Source: Amoebophrya sp. A120
Lineage: Eukaryota > Sar > Dinophyceae > Syndiniales > Amoebophryaceae
DNA: 64,000 bases
Assembly: GCA_905178155.1 (NCBI GenBank)
Contig: CAJINV010000002.1
Coordinates: 9,001,412-9,065,411, forward strand
Reading direction: 5' to 3'
In this document: piece by piece, positions 1 to 10,689 of the stretch
How the letters are laid out: the number at the start of each line of letters is the position of its first letter
Position numbering within the stretch: position 1 is the stretch's first letter
Translations under genes and position numbers: made by a program
The notes under the pieces: generated by a model
Told to the model about the DNA's origin: nothing
The model's input: only the letters and a program-made list of their open reading frames with translations
Databases searched by the model: none

Positions 1-330
1 AAGATTATTTGAGAAACTATGCGATACCGGACTGGGCCTGCCCGATGGTGTCACGTCCGATCAGGAGCGGTTTGATACCGCGCTGCTGAATGGCGGAAGG
101 CTTCTCGAAACCGTAAGAGTAGATACCTGTAATTGAAGTTTTGCATTGCAATCGAACATAGTCATCAAATTCAATAATAATCTGGGTCTGCGTACCATTT
201 CTCACTATGGAAGCACTTCTGTTGAAAAAATTTATATACCGCGCAACAAGTTTTCGTGCAAGGGCAGGTCGTCGAAGGATTCAATGACTTCGTCGACATG
301 CTCAGCGTCATCCTGTTTGTGCTCTCCCAT
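1..330 (-). CDS. eIF4A: eIF4A-type DEAD-box RNA helicase, 5' part (partial)
   Basis: Eukaryotic initiation factor 4A, the ATP-dependent helicase that unwinds mRNA 5' leaders in the cytoplasm. Exon 1 runs 330 to 240 on the minus strand and starts [15 protein letters not shown]; it ends in LLRG. Exon 2 runs 126 to 28 and reads [20 protein letters not shown], followed by [12 protein letters not shown]. That is the family Q motif followed by the start of motif I (AQSGTGKT), and the Thr-Gly-Lys-Thr part must lie in the next exon beyond the window. The phase-1 join gives [13 protein letters not shown] exactly as in other eIF4A proteins. A second donor (CCG|GTATCG) follows at base 27. Without the joining intron the open frames stop at once, so the intron is needed. 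The family assignment is very secure; the close eIF4A-III paralogue cannot be excluded from this fragment alone. Confidence 0.93.
127..239 (-). other. Intron 1 of the eIF4A gene (113 bp, GT-AG)
   Basis: On the minus strand it starts GTATATAAA and ends TTACAG. Both edges carry the direct repeat GGTAT, so the excised block could equally be drawn a few bases over. Splicing it restores the conserved LLRG-IYSYGF sequence. Confidence 0.85.
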
Positions 331-1331
331 CTTGTTCTAAATGAGAAAGAATGCAATGCAAAGGTAGCTTTAAAGAGTCAGTCTCCGTTGATTTAGAGAC
401 TAGCTGAAACTGAGTGTTAGGAAAAATTTGGTTCAAATGGTAGAAATGAATCAGAGAGGTACTTGGAATTATTCCCTCCTTAGTTCGGGTTTAGTCCGCA
501 ATTCCGAAGTTAGAGAGCTTCAGTTTGCAAGGTCGCAGATCTTCAGAATGTAGAGAAATTTCGAAAGAGTTGAGGCCCTTTTCTAGAGCGCCTATACTAT
601 CTTTTAAAGAACTTGTGGATCGTCACCCTTGCAGAAATTCTAAAGATTTCGGGCACAGGCTAGAAACAGCTTTGTAGTGTAATGGTATTCGCTTCGCGAA
701 TTGAGCTCAAGTTTTCTTTAACTGGGTGGAATGATTGACGCTTTTCTTTTCATGGCAAGGTCTCAAACAGATTTCGGATCAATTTTCGAAAATTTAGATT
801 CCAAAGTGCGGATCGCTCTTTCCTGAGTGTGGATCTTTAAATCCGAAGGGACGTAGCGATTTTGGATCCTGCGATTTCAGATTTCCACAACAACACTGGA
901 AAGTCACTTTCTTCAGTACAGATTTGAGTTCGTTTCTCTGCTCCCTGGGCGTTGCTCATGTGATAAGTAGAGTTCCTCTGTTCATTCTATGTTTTTCTCT
1001 GTGGCTCAAAACGCCAAAATATGAAACCTTGCTAGCCCTGTACACGGACTTGCACTCGAAACTGAAAGATGACGCGGCGGTTTGTCGAATCTAAATCTAA
1101 ATCCTATCTTGATCAGCTTACACGAGTCTAAATCGCCAACGGCGAAAATCTCCCGCGGCGATCCGAAACGGGCGCAAATTTGTAATTTTGGTAGCGCAGG
1201 AGGGGTAGAAGGCCGTCCTTTGCTGCGTTTGCCATCCTTGATTCACTCGACCGCCCGGCGATAGTCGTACCCGCAAAATCTAAATTCTCAAAAGGCACTA
1301 GACTTCCTGACGCTACGTGCTTCGAAAAACC
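331..1331. other. Intergenic: eIF4A upstream region and 3' side of the hydrolase gene
   Basis: No convincing coding sequence in either strand; the few open frames are about 60 codons and low quality. It should contain the eIF4A promoter and the hydrolase 3' untranslated region. No recognisable core promoter motif was seen. Confidence 0.6.
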
Positions 1332-2786
1332 TTACTGCCAGACGAGATCTTCTGCCTCTTCCACTACTCTGCCGGAGCTACCACGTTCGCCCCAATCAAT
1401 CCTAGATCCCAGCAGCGTCGCGGAAGGCTTTCCCTTCGCTTTGCTCGAAGAGCTTTTGCTTTGCTCGGTTTTGCCTGTGCTTTGCCTGCCACTGTCCTCA
1501 ACATGATCATCTTCCGACAAAACTACTGCAGCGTCAGAAGAAAACACGCGCAACGCCTCACCTTCCATTTTGTTCACGATGGCAACAATGTTCGTTCCAT
1601 TCGTTCCGAAGTAGTACGACTCCATGATTCCGTGGCTGGGCGTGTTGACGGGCACCGGCGTCCCCGGAAAGCGAAAGAAGCCCAGCTCGTCGTTAAACAC
1701 CTTCGCCGGCATCTTCACCGTACCCCTCCCGCCGTTTGTCTTGCTGTTTTCAATCAAGATTTTCTGCACAAAGTAGTCGCCGAGCTCGCGCATGGCCTTC
1801 AAGGCCGGGAACGAGTGGATGGGCTTCTGCAACGGGAAGTCGCTATCGTCAAAATCTTCGCGGTATTCGAAGGTGTTTTTCTCCGGGTGGAACTGGGCCG
1901 CAATCATGGGGTACTGCCGCGCTTCTGCCAACGCGATGAACCCTATATTCTTGCGGTCGTGCCCGAGGGCGATCACCTTCCAGAAGTTGTTTACCCGGGT
2001 TTCATTCGCCGCAACGCCGAAGTGGTGCATGTTGATGGTCACGTTGAGCGTGGAATTGGTGAGGGTTTGCCGCGTTTCGTTCGATAGAAAATTCCAGATG
2101 CCACTGCCGTCCCCGGCTTGAATCTGGTCTTGCTGTTCAGCCAAAGTGCTGCGTACCTTCGCGGCTAATGTGGATTTTATCTGTCGATCCCTCGCTAGTC
2201 GTCCCACCAGCTCCAACGGCAAATAAAGCCGCTCGGCGTCCACGGTGATGAGGGGCAGCTTCGCTGCATACCCGCTATTTATGCTCCCGGTCCCGACCAG
2301 GCTGCTGTACGTGAGTAGCTGTTCGAAGCCCAAGCAAGTGCCCCAAATCGGAAGCCGCATTTGGATCGCGAACTGGAAGATTTTAAAGGAGACTTTCCCG
2401 AACTCGTCTTTGCTGGGATCGATGCCCGCACCGCCGCCCGCAAACACCAGACCGTTGAGCTGCTCCAAGGTCGGTTTTAGCTTCACATCCCAGTTCCAGT
2501 TGAACAGGATCGGCACCGTCCGCGCCCCGCTGGCCTCGATCCACTTGACGTAACTCGCAGCAATGTACGAATTTTGCAACGTCGCATTGTGTTTGGGGTT
2601 CGGCTGGAAAGCGCTCGGCTGGGACAAGATGCCTACGATGGGGACGAAGCTAGCTCCGGCTTCGACGAGCTTATGGCGCAGAAAAAAAGGTGTTTCAACC
2701 CGCACAGAAAACATCTGCATCATCGTGCGCGCGCTGCCACTTGATAACAGAGAAAAGCGAGCTTGGATGCAAAGACTACGCTGCAT
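1332..2786 (-). CDS. Gamma-glutamyl hydrolase (peptidase C26 family)
   Basis: A class-I glutamine amidotransferase-like hydrolase that removes gamma-linked glutamates from folate and antifolate polyglutamates, usually in lysosome or vacuole or after secretion. The 484-residue frame holds the family landmarks in order: VGILSQPSA near the N-terminus, NSYIAASYVKWIEASGARTV, the FAGGGAGID loop, the nucleophile Cys in WGTCLGFEQLL, and the catalytic His in AAQFHPEKNTFEY. Typical members are about 300-320 residues. This one adds a C-terminal tail of about 100 residues rich in Ser and Lys, with no fold I recognise. The ATG at 2786 opens the frame; several further Met residues follow within 25 codons, and no clear signal peptide is visible, so a short upstream exon carrying one is possible. 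No intron is needed in the body of the gene. Confidence 0.92.
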   Translation of the reverse strand: MQRSLCIQARFSLLSSGSARTMMQMFSVRVETPFFLRHKLVEAGASFVPIVGILSQPSAFQPNPKHNATLQNSYIAASYVKWIEASGARTVPILFNWNWDVKLKPTLEQLNGLVFAGGGAGIDPSKDEFGKVSFKIFQFAIQMRLPIWGTCLGFEQLLTYSSLVGTGSINSGYAAKLPLITVDAERLYLPLELVGRLARDRQIKSTLAAKVRSTLAEQQDQIQAGDGSGIWNFLSNETRQTLTNSTLNVTINMHHFGVAANETRVNNFWKVIALGHDRKNIGFIALAEARQYPMIAAQFHPEKNTFEYREDFDDSDFPLQKPIHSFPALKAMRELGDYFVQKILIENSKTNGGRGTVKMPAKVFNDELGFFRFPGTPVPVNTPSHGIMESYYFGTNGTNIVAIVNKMEGEALRVFSSDAAVVLSEDDHVEDSGRQSTGKTEQSKSSSSKAKGKPSATLLGSRIDWGERGSSGRVVEEAEDLVWQ

Positions 2787-3573
2787 ACAATGCTTTTGTG
2801 AGCTTCCATCGGTAGCTCAGACGCGTGGCTAGAGATGCATCTGCGCTGGTACACTTTTCTGCAGGATAGACGAGGAGGAAAACGTACACCACCCGCCGCA
2901 TCAGACAAGGCCACGACGACATTTTTCGTTTTGAAAGCTACGAAGTGGGAAGCTATGCTGAAATGCTTTTGGTCAATCAAATCGGAAAGTGGTATAGTAG
3001 AAAAAGAGGAATAAGTTCCGCTTTTTATTTGGGAAGCTGCAAAGGGAAATCCAGTGCAAGTCATCTCGCCAATCTGTGGAAACTCAATCTTGCAGAGGAG
3101 AATGCAGGCTTTACTTTGGTGCACGATTGTGAAACTTTTTCTCAAAACAACATTTGGATTTCATGACAGTGACGGCATGTTTACCTGAAAAAAAATCGTG
3201 GGCACACACGCACTTATCGCTCCTCAGCTCAGTGCGTTGCAATCGCATCTGCATCTTCAGAATGATGAGCAAAAACATCACGTCGATGATGAGCAAAAAC
3301 CGATCCCGCTCACGTCGATGAAAATGCTGCAGCTGCAAGACAACCATACTCTCATACACGGGGAGGGACTTTCTCTGGTGTCAGCGAACAGCAAATCAAT
3401 GTACTAAAAAAGCCTCGAGGTACCAGTTTCGTAGGCTCGGCCTGCAGTGCGGAAAGTGATCGAGAGCAAACACGGAATGCGTGTGGTACTAGAGCCACTA
3501 TGTTACAAAATACGTCCGAAATAATTCCTGTCTAATTATGGTACTAAATCGATATGATACTTGTATTGAGACG
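2787..3573. other. Intergenic region without supported gene
   Basis: Upstream of the hydrolase and downstream of the Cys-pair gene, both on the minus strand. The open frames here (such as the 141-codon minus frame ending at 2720) show no family resemblance and uneven composition. A missing first exon of the hydrolase could lie here. Confidence 0.4.
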
Positions 3574-5293
3574 TCATGTGTAGATGTTTGGTTCGAGTTC
3601 TTGTCTCAGTTGTCTTACTAGTTCAGCAAGCGCTGCTAATTTCCTGTCCGCTTCACGGGGATTCCTATTCGCGTGATTCTCATCAGGCGGCTTGGCAAGA
3701 GCAGCGCGCTGCTCCGCTATCGCCTCCGAACTCTTACTTCTACCCTTATCTTTCTCCACCTTGAGATCCTGATGATGCAACAAATGCTCACGCACTTGTC
3801 TTCGTAACTCCGAAATCTCGGCTTCTATTGCAGTCAGCGCCGGCGACGAAAAGTTTTCTTCGGCGGAGTTCGTATCGCCATGCTTCGCTATTCGTTCCAA
3901 CGCCTGAAGTCTCCTCTCGACGTCGTTTATACTCGCGACCAGAGCTGGTGGGACGACCGGCAAAGTATTACCTAATGGCTGCTGATCAGCCGTCGAAAGA
4001 GGCCTCACGACTGGCGGATCGGCGGCAGCAGTAGCAGCAGTTTTCGTGTCTACTGCGTCGGACTCGCGATTTGATGTCGCTTCTTTGACCACTTCCGGTC
4101 CAGGATCACGCTTTATTTCGACTGGTGGTCGAGCTGGCAAATTGGCAGGCGCCACTTGCGTATTCCGGTCGTGGGGAAGTTTATTATCCTCGGGCCGATG
4201 CACCATTTGTGCTGGAAGCGGACCTTCTTCCGGTCTAGGGGACTGCAGATTGGATCTCTGCTGTTCCTGTGCGGCATGGGCTGCAAGCGGCGGGCTGGAG
4301 TGCTGCTCGGCAGTGCGGTTCACGACCTCCAGAAAGCTCGTTGATTCTTCCTCTGCACTGGTCGATTTTGCGCCCTTTGGTTCTGCGTTTTTCTTGTTCT
4401 GCTGCGGCTTTAACTTCGTCTTCACCACTTCGAGCTTTTTGAGGCTACAACCCTCACACGAGGCTTCCTCTTCGTCATCGTTTTCCGTCTCTCCGCCTTT
4501 CGTTTTTTTCTTCTTGCTGCAATTCTTACAGCCGCCGCCCTCGTCGTCGTCCGCATCGTCATCGGCGTCTTGCTTTCTCTTGCCTGCGTTTGCGTTGCCA
4601 TCAGTCTTCACCGCCGGCTGTTCTTCGAGTTGCTATCACCACCAAAAAACGCACTCCCCCATGATAACCCAGACCAAGTTGCATTTTCCTTTTTCAGTGC
4701 ATGCAAAAATTTCCCGGGAGTCACCATCATTTTCATATTTGGTTTGAAATAGCCCAATATACGGCGCATGATGAAACCACCTGAGCAAGGCACTTATCGC
4801 ACGATCCTACTAGCGCATGCATACGCGGCGGGCCTCGCGCTGGAAGTGCAGCAAAAGGAAAGCTACTCTCCGAGCAATAATTCGCCCTGCCTGTCATCTG
4901 TTCCTCCAAAAGTTCCTGCGGAAAGAAACCGAAACTAACTAATGAGCACTGAGAAGAATAAAGAAACTACTTGCTCGCAGTCGCAGGTCTTTCTGACGGG
5001 TTGCGCATTTTTAAATTGGATATCCTCACCTGCTGCTCGTGCTTCGCGGTTTCGTTCTCGACGAAGGAAGAGGAAGAGCGTCGTGTTGCAGGTTCTTCTT
5101 CCTTCTTCTCCGAGGAATTGCAAGCACAGTCACAGTTTTGTTTATCGCCTTCCGTTTTTTTCTTTTTGTCGTCCTCCCCCTGTTTCTTTTTCGTTGTCCC
5201 ACTGTCTCTGTCATCCGGCTCTGCACAATTCTCGCAGCCCTTGTTGTCCTCTTTTGGGTCTCCTGTTTCGTCATCGTCATCCTGCTTCGGCGT
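3574..5293 (-). CDS. Acidic/Lys-rich Cys-pair protein with C-terminal coiled coil (two exons seen, 5' end missing)
   Basis: Function not recognised. The first visible exon is 5293 to 5030: after an acidic start it has GCENCAEPDD, a KKKQGEDDKKKKT stretch, NCDCACNSSEKKEE and SSSSFVENETAKHEQQ, then a strong donor CAG|GTGAGG. The next exon, 4632 to 3574, enters in the same phase after an acceptor ending TGATAG. It repeats the layout: acidic run, GCKNCSKKKKTKGG, CEGCSLKKLE and TSFLEVVNRTAEQ. It then continues into a Pro-rich middle and ends with a heptad-like helix (EAEISELRRQVREHLLHHQ and KLAALAELVRQLRQELE). The 397-bp intron runs 4633-5029. If the first exon were not spliced it would read on to a stop at 4967, so that exon could instead be terminal. 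The 5' end of the gene is unresolved; it may connect to the similar exons at 5631-5900 and 6109-6477. Confidence 0.6.
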
Positions 5294-5630
5294 CTACTAT
5301 CAGAACCAAAAACGACCCGCCGCGCAGGTGACCTCAAAGCAACTTTCAAAATTTGACGAATGTTGAAAAATTTATCTACCAGGAGTCAGAACAAGTTCGG
5401 TTGTCGATTTCAATTATTGCATCAGAATTAACTCCTGCATCAGGTAGAGACAGGACGCCCACCTGAAGGCGGCGAATAAATATGACCCGCCCGCATATCC
5501 TCATAGAGGCGCAGCACGTTCCAGTTCCTCATATGCCCAATATCCGAAAGTGTTACATGAAAAAACGCAACAGTAGACTTTAGGGGAAAGGTGCTATGGG
5601 TCTCTGTGGTGGATTGAGCATTTTAGATTT

Positions 5631-5900
5631 TCATATCTTCGGCTTCGGCTGCTGCTCGTGCTTCGCCTTTTCGTTTTCTACAAAGGATGAAGAGCGTCTG
5701 CTTTCAGATTCTTCTTCCGCCTCGGAATTGCAAGGGCAGTCACAGTTTTTCTTTTCGTCTTTCGTTTTTTTCTTTTTGTCGTCCTCGACTATTTTTTTCT
5801 TCGTCCCGCTGTCCCTGTCGTCCGGCTCAGCGCAAGTCTTGCAACCGGCCTTCTCGTTCTCGCTCGACTCTGTTTTGTCGTCGTCCTGCGCGGGTTTCTG
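5631..5900 (-). CDS. Cys-pair/Lys-rich exon, copy of the 5030-5293 exon
   Basis: Ninety codons after an acceptor GTGATAG that closely matches the acceptors of the neighbouring copies. Order of features: an acidic start, AGCKTCAEPDDRDSG, KKKIVEDDKKKKTKDEKK, NCDCPCNSEAEEE, and SSSFVENEKAKHEQQ. The match to the 5030-5293 exon is close from end to end, so one is a recent duplicate of the other. Unlike that copy there is no GT donor after HEQQ; the frame runs PKPKI and stops at 5631. It is therefore either the terminal exon of a separate paralogous gene or an exon whose donor is non-canonical. The upstream exon was not found in the short gap to 6109. No function can be assigned. Confidence 0.5.
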   Translation of the reverse strand, partial: QKPAQDDDKTESSENEKAGCKTCAEPDDRDSGTKKKIVEDDKKKKTKDEKKNCDCPCNSEAEEESESRRSSSFVENEKAKHEQQPKPKI

Positions 5901-6108
5901 CTATCACAAAAAAAAGGCCCATCGCTCACACCACATAACAGTTAGATCAAGCGCATGCCATAATCTTCAAACCTAAAAAATTCGCCGTTCTCGTTTCCGC
6001 AGTTGCTCAGCAACGAGACGATCACGACATTGCCATCAAAAAATGCAACCTTGTCGTAGTACTATCTTCCAACGCAACAACAAGTGACGCTTTTACAAAA
6101 AAGGCGAA

Positions 6109-6477
6109 TTAGCACGGCCTTGAATCACTTCTGTTTGCGGGAGCACTTCTTCGTTTTCTTTGTGATAGCTGGTTCGGCGCGCCGCTTTGGTTTGGTTTAT
6201 TGTTATTCTCCGCGCCCAGAAAAGAACTTGTGCTTTCCTCGCTCGTCTCCTGCTTACGCTTTTTCTTGGGCTGCCCCGCTGCCTGGCTTTTGGCGCCCTT
6301 TTTCTTGGGTTCGTTCTCGTCGTCCTTCTCTTCTTCAGTGCAGCTACAAGACCGCTTTTCACCGAGCGGCTTCCCCTTGTCATCCCAGTCGTCCTCGTCG
6401 TTGCAAGGACAAGCTTCTTTCTTTTTCTTTCCCTTGTTTTCTTCCTCATCCTCCTTCGCGGGTTTCATGCGACGATC
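6109..6477 (-). CDS. Cys-pair/Lys-rich exon, diverged copy
   Basis: A further member of the exon family. It opens DRRMKPAKEDEEENKGKKKK, then has ACPCNDEDDWDD, SCSCTEEEKDDEN, PKKKGAKSQAAGQPKKKRKQ and STSSFLGAENN, and ends in a basic tail RKRRSAPANRSDSRPC before a stop at 6109. The KPA-acidic start, the two Cys pairs separated by Lys-rich stretches and the Ser-Phe segment fall in the same order as in the two copies to the left. The exon start is uncertain: an acceptor at GAAAAG|GAT keeps the frame, and the ATG at 6468 is an alternative start. Function unknown. The basic/acidic character would suit a nuclear or RNA-associated protein, but that is only a guess. Confidence 0.45.
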   Translation of the reverse strand, partial: DRRMKPAKEDEEENKGKKKKEACPCNDEDDWDDKGKPLGEKRSCSCTEEEKDDENEPKKKGAKSQAAGQPKKKRKQETSEESTSSFLGAENNNKPNQSGAPNQLSQRKRRSAPANRSDSRPC

Positions 6478-6802
6478 CTTTTCGCCTGCGTATGGCACGG
6501 AAAAACTACACCAAACCCTGTTTCGTCTAAAACAATCTCTGAGCGTATTGCGCAAGCGCGCACGGCGCTAGAGAGAGGCACTCATTTCGGATTGGAGTGT
6601 ATGTGTATGTAGTACCAGATAGATGCCAATATACTTATTTCCTCGTTGATACATAATGAGCCCGTTGTCAGTTCTACCTTTTGGCTCAAGCATCATCATT
6701 TTCTCTTCGCCTGCGAATGCCGTCGCAGATCACGAAAACATACATACTGCAGTAGTGCCGGCATGCGGCAAAACAATTCGAGGTACTATGTTCGTAAAAA
6801 CC

Positions 6803-9209
6803 TCAAGAGACGCTACGAAAACGAAAAACGGCATGCTGAAAGTTTTCCTTCCCTAGGACTTTCTTTTTCCTCCCCACGTCGAGCTTTTTCCGCTGCCGGT
6901 CGCGCGCCACTCCCTCGTCCACAAATGAGTAGGGATTGTCTTCGTCGACTCGCGCATCCTGTTCCGGCGATGGTGTTGAAGCAGGACCACGACCCGCAGT
7001 AGCTACAATGCTATTTCCGACGGGTATGCGTATTCTATTCATCAGATGCCGCACTTTCTCAATGCTGACTACCGGTACCGCCGGCGAGGCGTCCGAAGGG
7101 CTCGGTTGAGTGGTGAGGCCGCCGCGCGTCTCCGTGGGTTCGGGTCGCATTCCGGCGGAGGCGCTGCTGGCATCCGCTGGTCGCGTGGCGGTCGGACTTG
7201 CAGTTGCTGCTGCAGGTTCGGTCTGGAGAAGGGACGCCTCCTTGGCTGGTGGGTGCGATACTGCGTTTCTCACCTCGGAGGTCGCTATCCTGGCATCGGC
7301 CGCGTCGTTTGCATGCGGTGGGACCGGTGACTCGGTTCGCGCCTCCGCTTCGCTCGCTTCCTTCTGTTCGCTTTGGCTAAGAACCTGCTCCTGCGAGGGC
7401 GACTGCTCCGAGACCGGCCGGGCAACTACCGGCTCGCCCCCTTCTAGCTTCCCAGCGTCGCTCCTAACTACCGGCGGGGGCTTTTCTGGAACCGGAGAAC
7501 CTACGGCATACGTGCCTTTGTTTTTCGCTGCCTGGCTTATATCGCTTACATCAGGTGATGGCTTTTCGTCTAAACCAGGTCGCGCGTCGGTGGCTTCGGT
7601 GCCTGCACTTCTAGCGGCGGTGGTCGTGCCTGCCGAAGCCGATGGAGGGGGTTTCTCTGGCGCAGGTGCCTCGACCGCGTTTTTCAAATCTTTGTCTTTC
7701 GCGACGGTGCTATCCGTTTGCAAATTCGGAGGACGCCCTCGGACAGATGCGTCTTCTGTCGCACCATCGTTGGCTTTATTATTTGCTCCACTAGAAGTAG
7801 CATCAGACAGTGGATCCGTCCGCTTATCAACATCTTCCGCCGCTTTATTATGTCCACCATTCGCCGCTGCCTCTGCCGCGTCTGACCCTCCTGAATCCTG
7901 CATATCGTCCGTTCGTCCGGACGCAGCTTCTTCTGCGCTCTCCGCGACGAGGGCGTTACTGTCAGGGTCGATCACTGGTGGCGGCTCGGGCTTTTTTAAG
8001 CCGTTGCCCACTAAGGTTGATTTCAATATTTTCTCGGTAGCCGGGTGCGAGGAACGGCTTTCTGGTGGCTGCTTGTCACCTCTGCTTTCGTAACCATCCG
8101 AAACACGACCAGGTTTCTTTATTCCGGCGTCTTGTTCGCTGGCAGCGGTTGGCGGCGGAACAGACGGGCGCTGCGTCTCCGACGTGCCCGTTTGTTCACT
8201 AGTTTGCTTTGCATTATCGTGTTCTGCAAGTAATCTATCCTCGCTTGGTAGCGTCCCAGCACGCTGCTTTACGGCATCGTCGGTCTTGTGCTCGTCTCGA
8301 CCAAGCGCCGTCTTTGCAGCCGCCTGGTCAACATCTCCCCGTGGTCCCGCGACTGGAATCTTACTGTCGCCCGCAACTGGTATTTTACTACCCCCAGCGA
8401 GTGGAAGTTTTTGTTGCTCCGGCGGATCTTCATGCAAAGTTGGCGACTCGTCCGCAGCCGCAGGTTGCGGCGCAGTTTCTGCCGGGTCGCCGTTCTTGTG
8501 CGTAGTCGCCACCGCAGAACCGGCGTCAGAAAGGGGCTTGTCTGTTGCGGCAGTACTAGTACCGCCACCAACTGCACTTGTGGTATCGGTTCCTGTTGTA
8601 GAGCCGCTAGTTTTTGTAGCAGACGCGGGTACGCTATCACCTGCGGTTGCAGAAGTACTATCCGGAGCCGGTTGTGTCTTATCCGAAAGAGCCGCGGTTG
8701 TCGGTGCAGTCTGTTCCGCGACCGTGCTAGCGTCCTTGTTGACCGCAACGGACGACACTCCTTCTGCGGGCGTCGCGTAGTCCGGCTTTTTGTTTGCATA
8801 CAGATGCAGCTCGTGCCTCTTGGCCATAAACTTGGTGTGGGAAGTGTCACGCTGAAAACGTTTCTCTTTGCGGAACCAAAAGCAGTGTGCTGGCAACAGT
8901 TGTTGTCGCTGCATACAAAACGGCTCATGCCAGTTCGCTACAAGTCACAAACTAAAAACAGCGCCCAGTTGAAAATACTTCTAGTCCGCCCACACCCGGC
9001 ACGACACCGCGACTAACTCTTGCGGCGCAAAGAGAAAACGTTTTCTTTTGTGGATACGAATTGAAAACCTTGGTGGTTTCGTATTTGAGTCCCATTCCGT
9101 ACACGAACGTGGCCGTCACCAGCGCAATGCCCACCAGGCCGAGAATGTGCACCCAGGAGGCGTTCTTCGGCACCGCCGGTTCCGGGTCCTCTTCGTCGGG
9201 CGTTGTCAT
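6803..9209 (-). CDS. Single-pass membrane protein with long low-complexity tail (two exons)
   Basis: Exon 1 (9209 to 9069) starts MTTPDEEDPEPAVPKNAS and contains one transmembrane helix (WVHILGLVGIALVTATFVYG), followed by the basic LKYETTK. Exon 2 (8851 to 6803) enters in phase 0 with RDTSHTKFMAKRHELHLYA. It continues as about 640 residues of Ala, Ser, Thr, Pro, Asp and Glu-rich sequence with no folded domain. Near its start the tail has a short internal repeat of the type K-[IL]-P-[VL]-A-G, three times in a row. The C-terminus is basic (RQRKKLDVGRKKK). The intron (8852-9068, 217 bp) is GT-AG and also carries the 7-bp repeat GTTTTCA at both edges. Joined length is 729 residues. The start chosen is the first ATG that gives a short head before the helix; an in-frame Met farther upstream is possible. 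No family recognised. Confidence 0.65.
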
Positions 9210-10689
9210 CCTGCTGTCGGACCGGGCGCCGCTGCTGCGGTTATTAGAAAGTACTAACTCAGAGTTTCTTTCAACTCTCCTTCGCTGCCACAAGTAGTTC
9301 AAATATTTCCACTGCGCAGACTTCACTGGACCGCAAGTTGCTCCCAAAAGAAAATTAAAACCCTCGGTGGCTTTCGCGCATGCAAAATCACGTTTGAGCA
9401 GGAAAGAAGGTCTGAAAAAGGCGCAGTCATGATCATTTTGGGGAGTGGGAGTGGTTAATTTGTTCGGAAGCATTATCTTATTGTACATAAAGGGGGCTTA
9501 GTTTTAATTTCGAAAAAATATTCTGAAACACACAGCCGGCGCAGGGATCCTGCGCACGCTGGTCGACGAGTCATGCTGAGAAGAAACGTATCAATCTCAA
9601 TGGGGAATTGCTACTTTCTTGGGGGAATTTCTGTGCGTGTCAAAATTGAAGAGAGGATTTGAAACGAACAACATCAGACGGAAGATTTACGCGCGACTAC
9701 AAACCGGAATACGATACCATCTACTTACGGAGCGCACGATAACCGAAACTAGGACGAAGCTACTGGCTGCCAAATCACGAAAGTGTAGAGCACTTTTGCA
9801 CGACAAAGAGTGACAGAACGGGCGATACAAAGTTGCACGCTTGCGAATGTTAACGTCATCGCATCAACCGAAACTCACGATGATAGATTATTGTACGAGA
9901 GGCACAACCGAAAGTGCTCAGAATATCTGTAGACAGCTTCGTCGTGGCGCCGCGAAGCAGGTACGACGACGCGCACCGACAGTTGCAACCAATTCTACAT
10001 TTAAAGAATGCCAGAAACAGGTGCCACACGAAGACACTAGTGCATAACAACCGACCTGGAGAAGATTCGCATTTCAAGAAACATAGCGAACGAACAACCG
10101 GAACTTTGACGGACGCCCGGACGATATTGGTACGCCGTGCAATCTCGTCTCACAAAGAAAAAGAATCGCAGCGCGCAGGACGGCCTTGCACGCGCCAGCA
10201 ATCAATACATGCTTTCACCTGGGCAATCGTCGAAAACTACCTTACTGGTAGTATGACAACCTAAAGAAAATTTCTTTTTACAGCATAGTGTACTTACTAC
10301 AAAGATCACAAGCTACAGAAAAGCTTACCCGTTCTTTTTTTCCGCGCGCCGAGGCGGGAATTTTGCGGGCGAGTTTGCCTCTATCCGGCCCGGGAAAAAG
10401 AGGCTCCCGGGTACCCAGAAGCATTATTGTACTTAAACCTGCGACGAATCCTCCGTGCCTTTTGTAAGTAGTAAACATACATACATACACGCTCCACGCG
10501 GCTCTGCGAGAGGTTTGTGGTGCTCTAAATTTGATCCTGTCTCCCGGAAAGTGATCCACCCAACGTAGTACGGGCGAGCAAGGGCGTGAAGGAACCCTCT
10601 GCGTTCGTGATGTGGACGAACGTCGCAAGAGGTGAACAAGGATCCTGGAGGGGCCTGGGCCGCCCTTTGCTGGGGGGGGCGACTTAGAG
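9210..10689. other. Intergenic, no gene supported
   Basis: Only short, poorly composed frames on both strands. A block near 10350-10420 is rich in CCCGGG-type palindromes. A 13-bp word GTAAGTAGTAAAC near 10457 recurs near 11489. Confidence 0.4.

Noticed and set aside
660-730. tRNA-like stretch (TAGTGTAATGGTATTCG)
   Set aside because: It resembles an A box, but no acceptor stem, anticodon arm or proper B box can be folded around it.
5596-5976. Plus-strand Phe/Ser-rich open frame, and similar ones at 4971-5366 and 6187-6612
   Set aside because: These are antisense mirrors of the Lys/Asp/Glu-rich exons on the minus strand, which carry Cys pairs and repeat among themselves.
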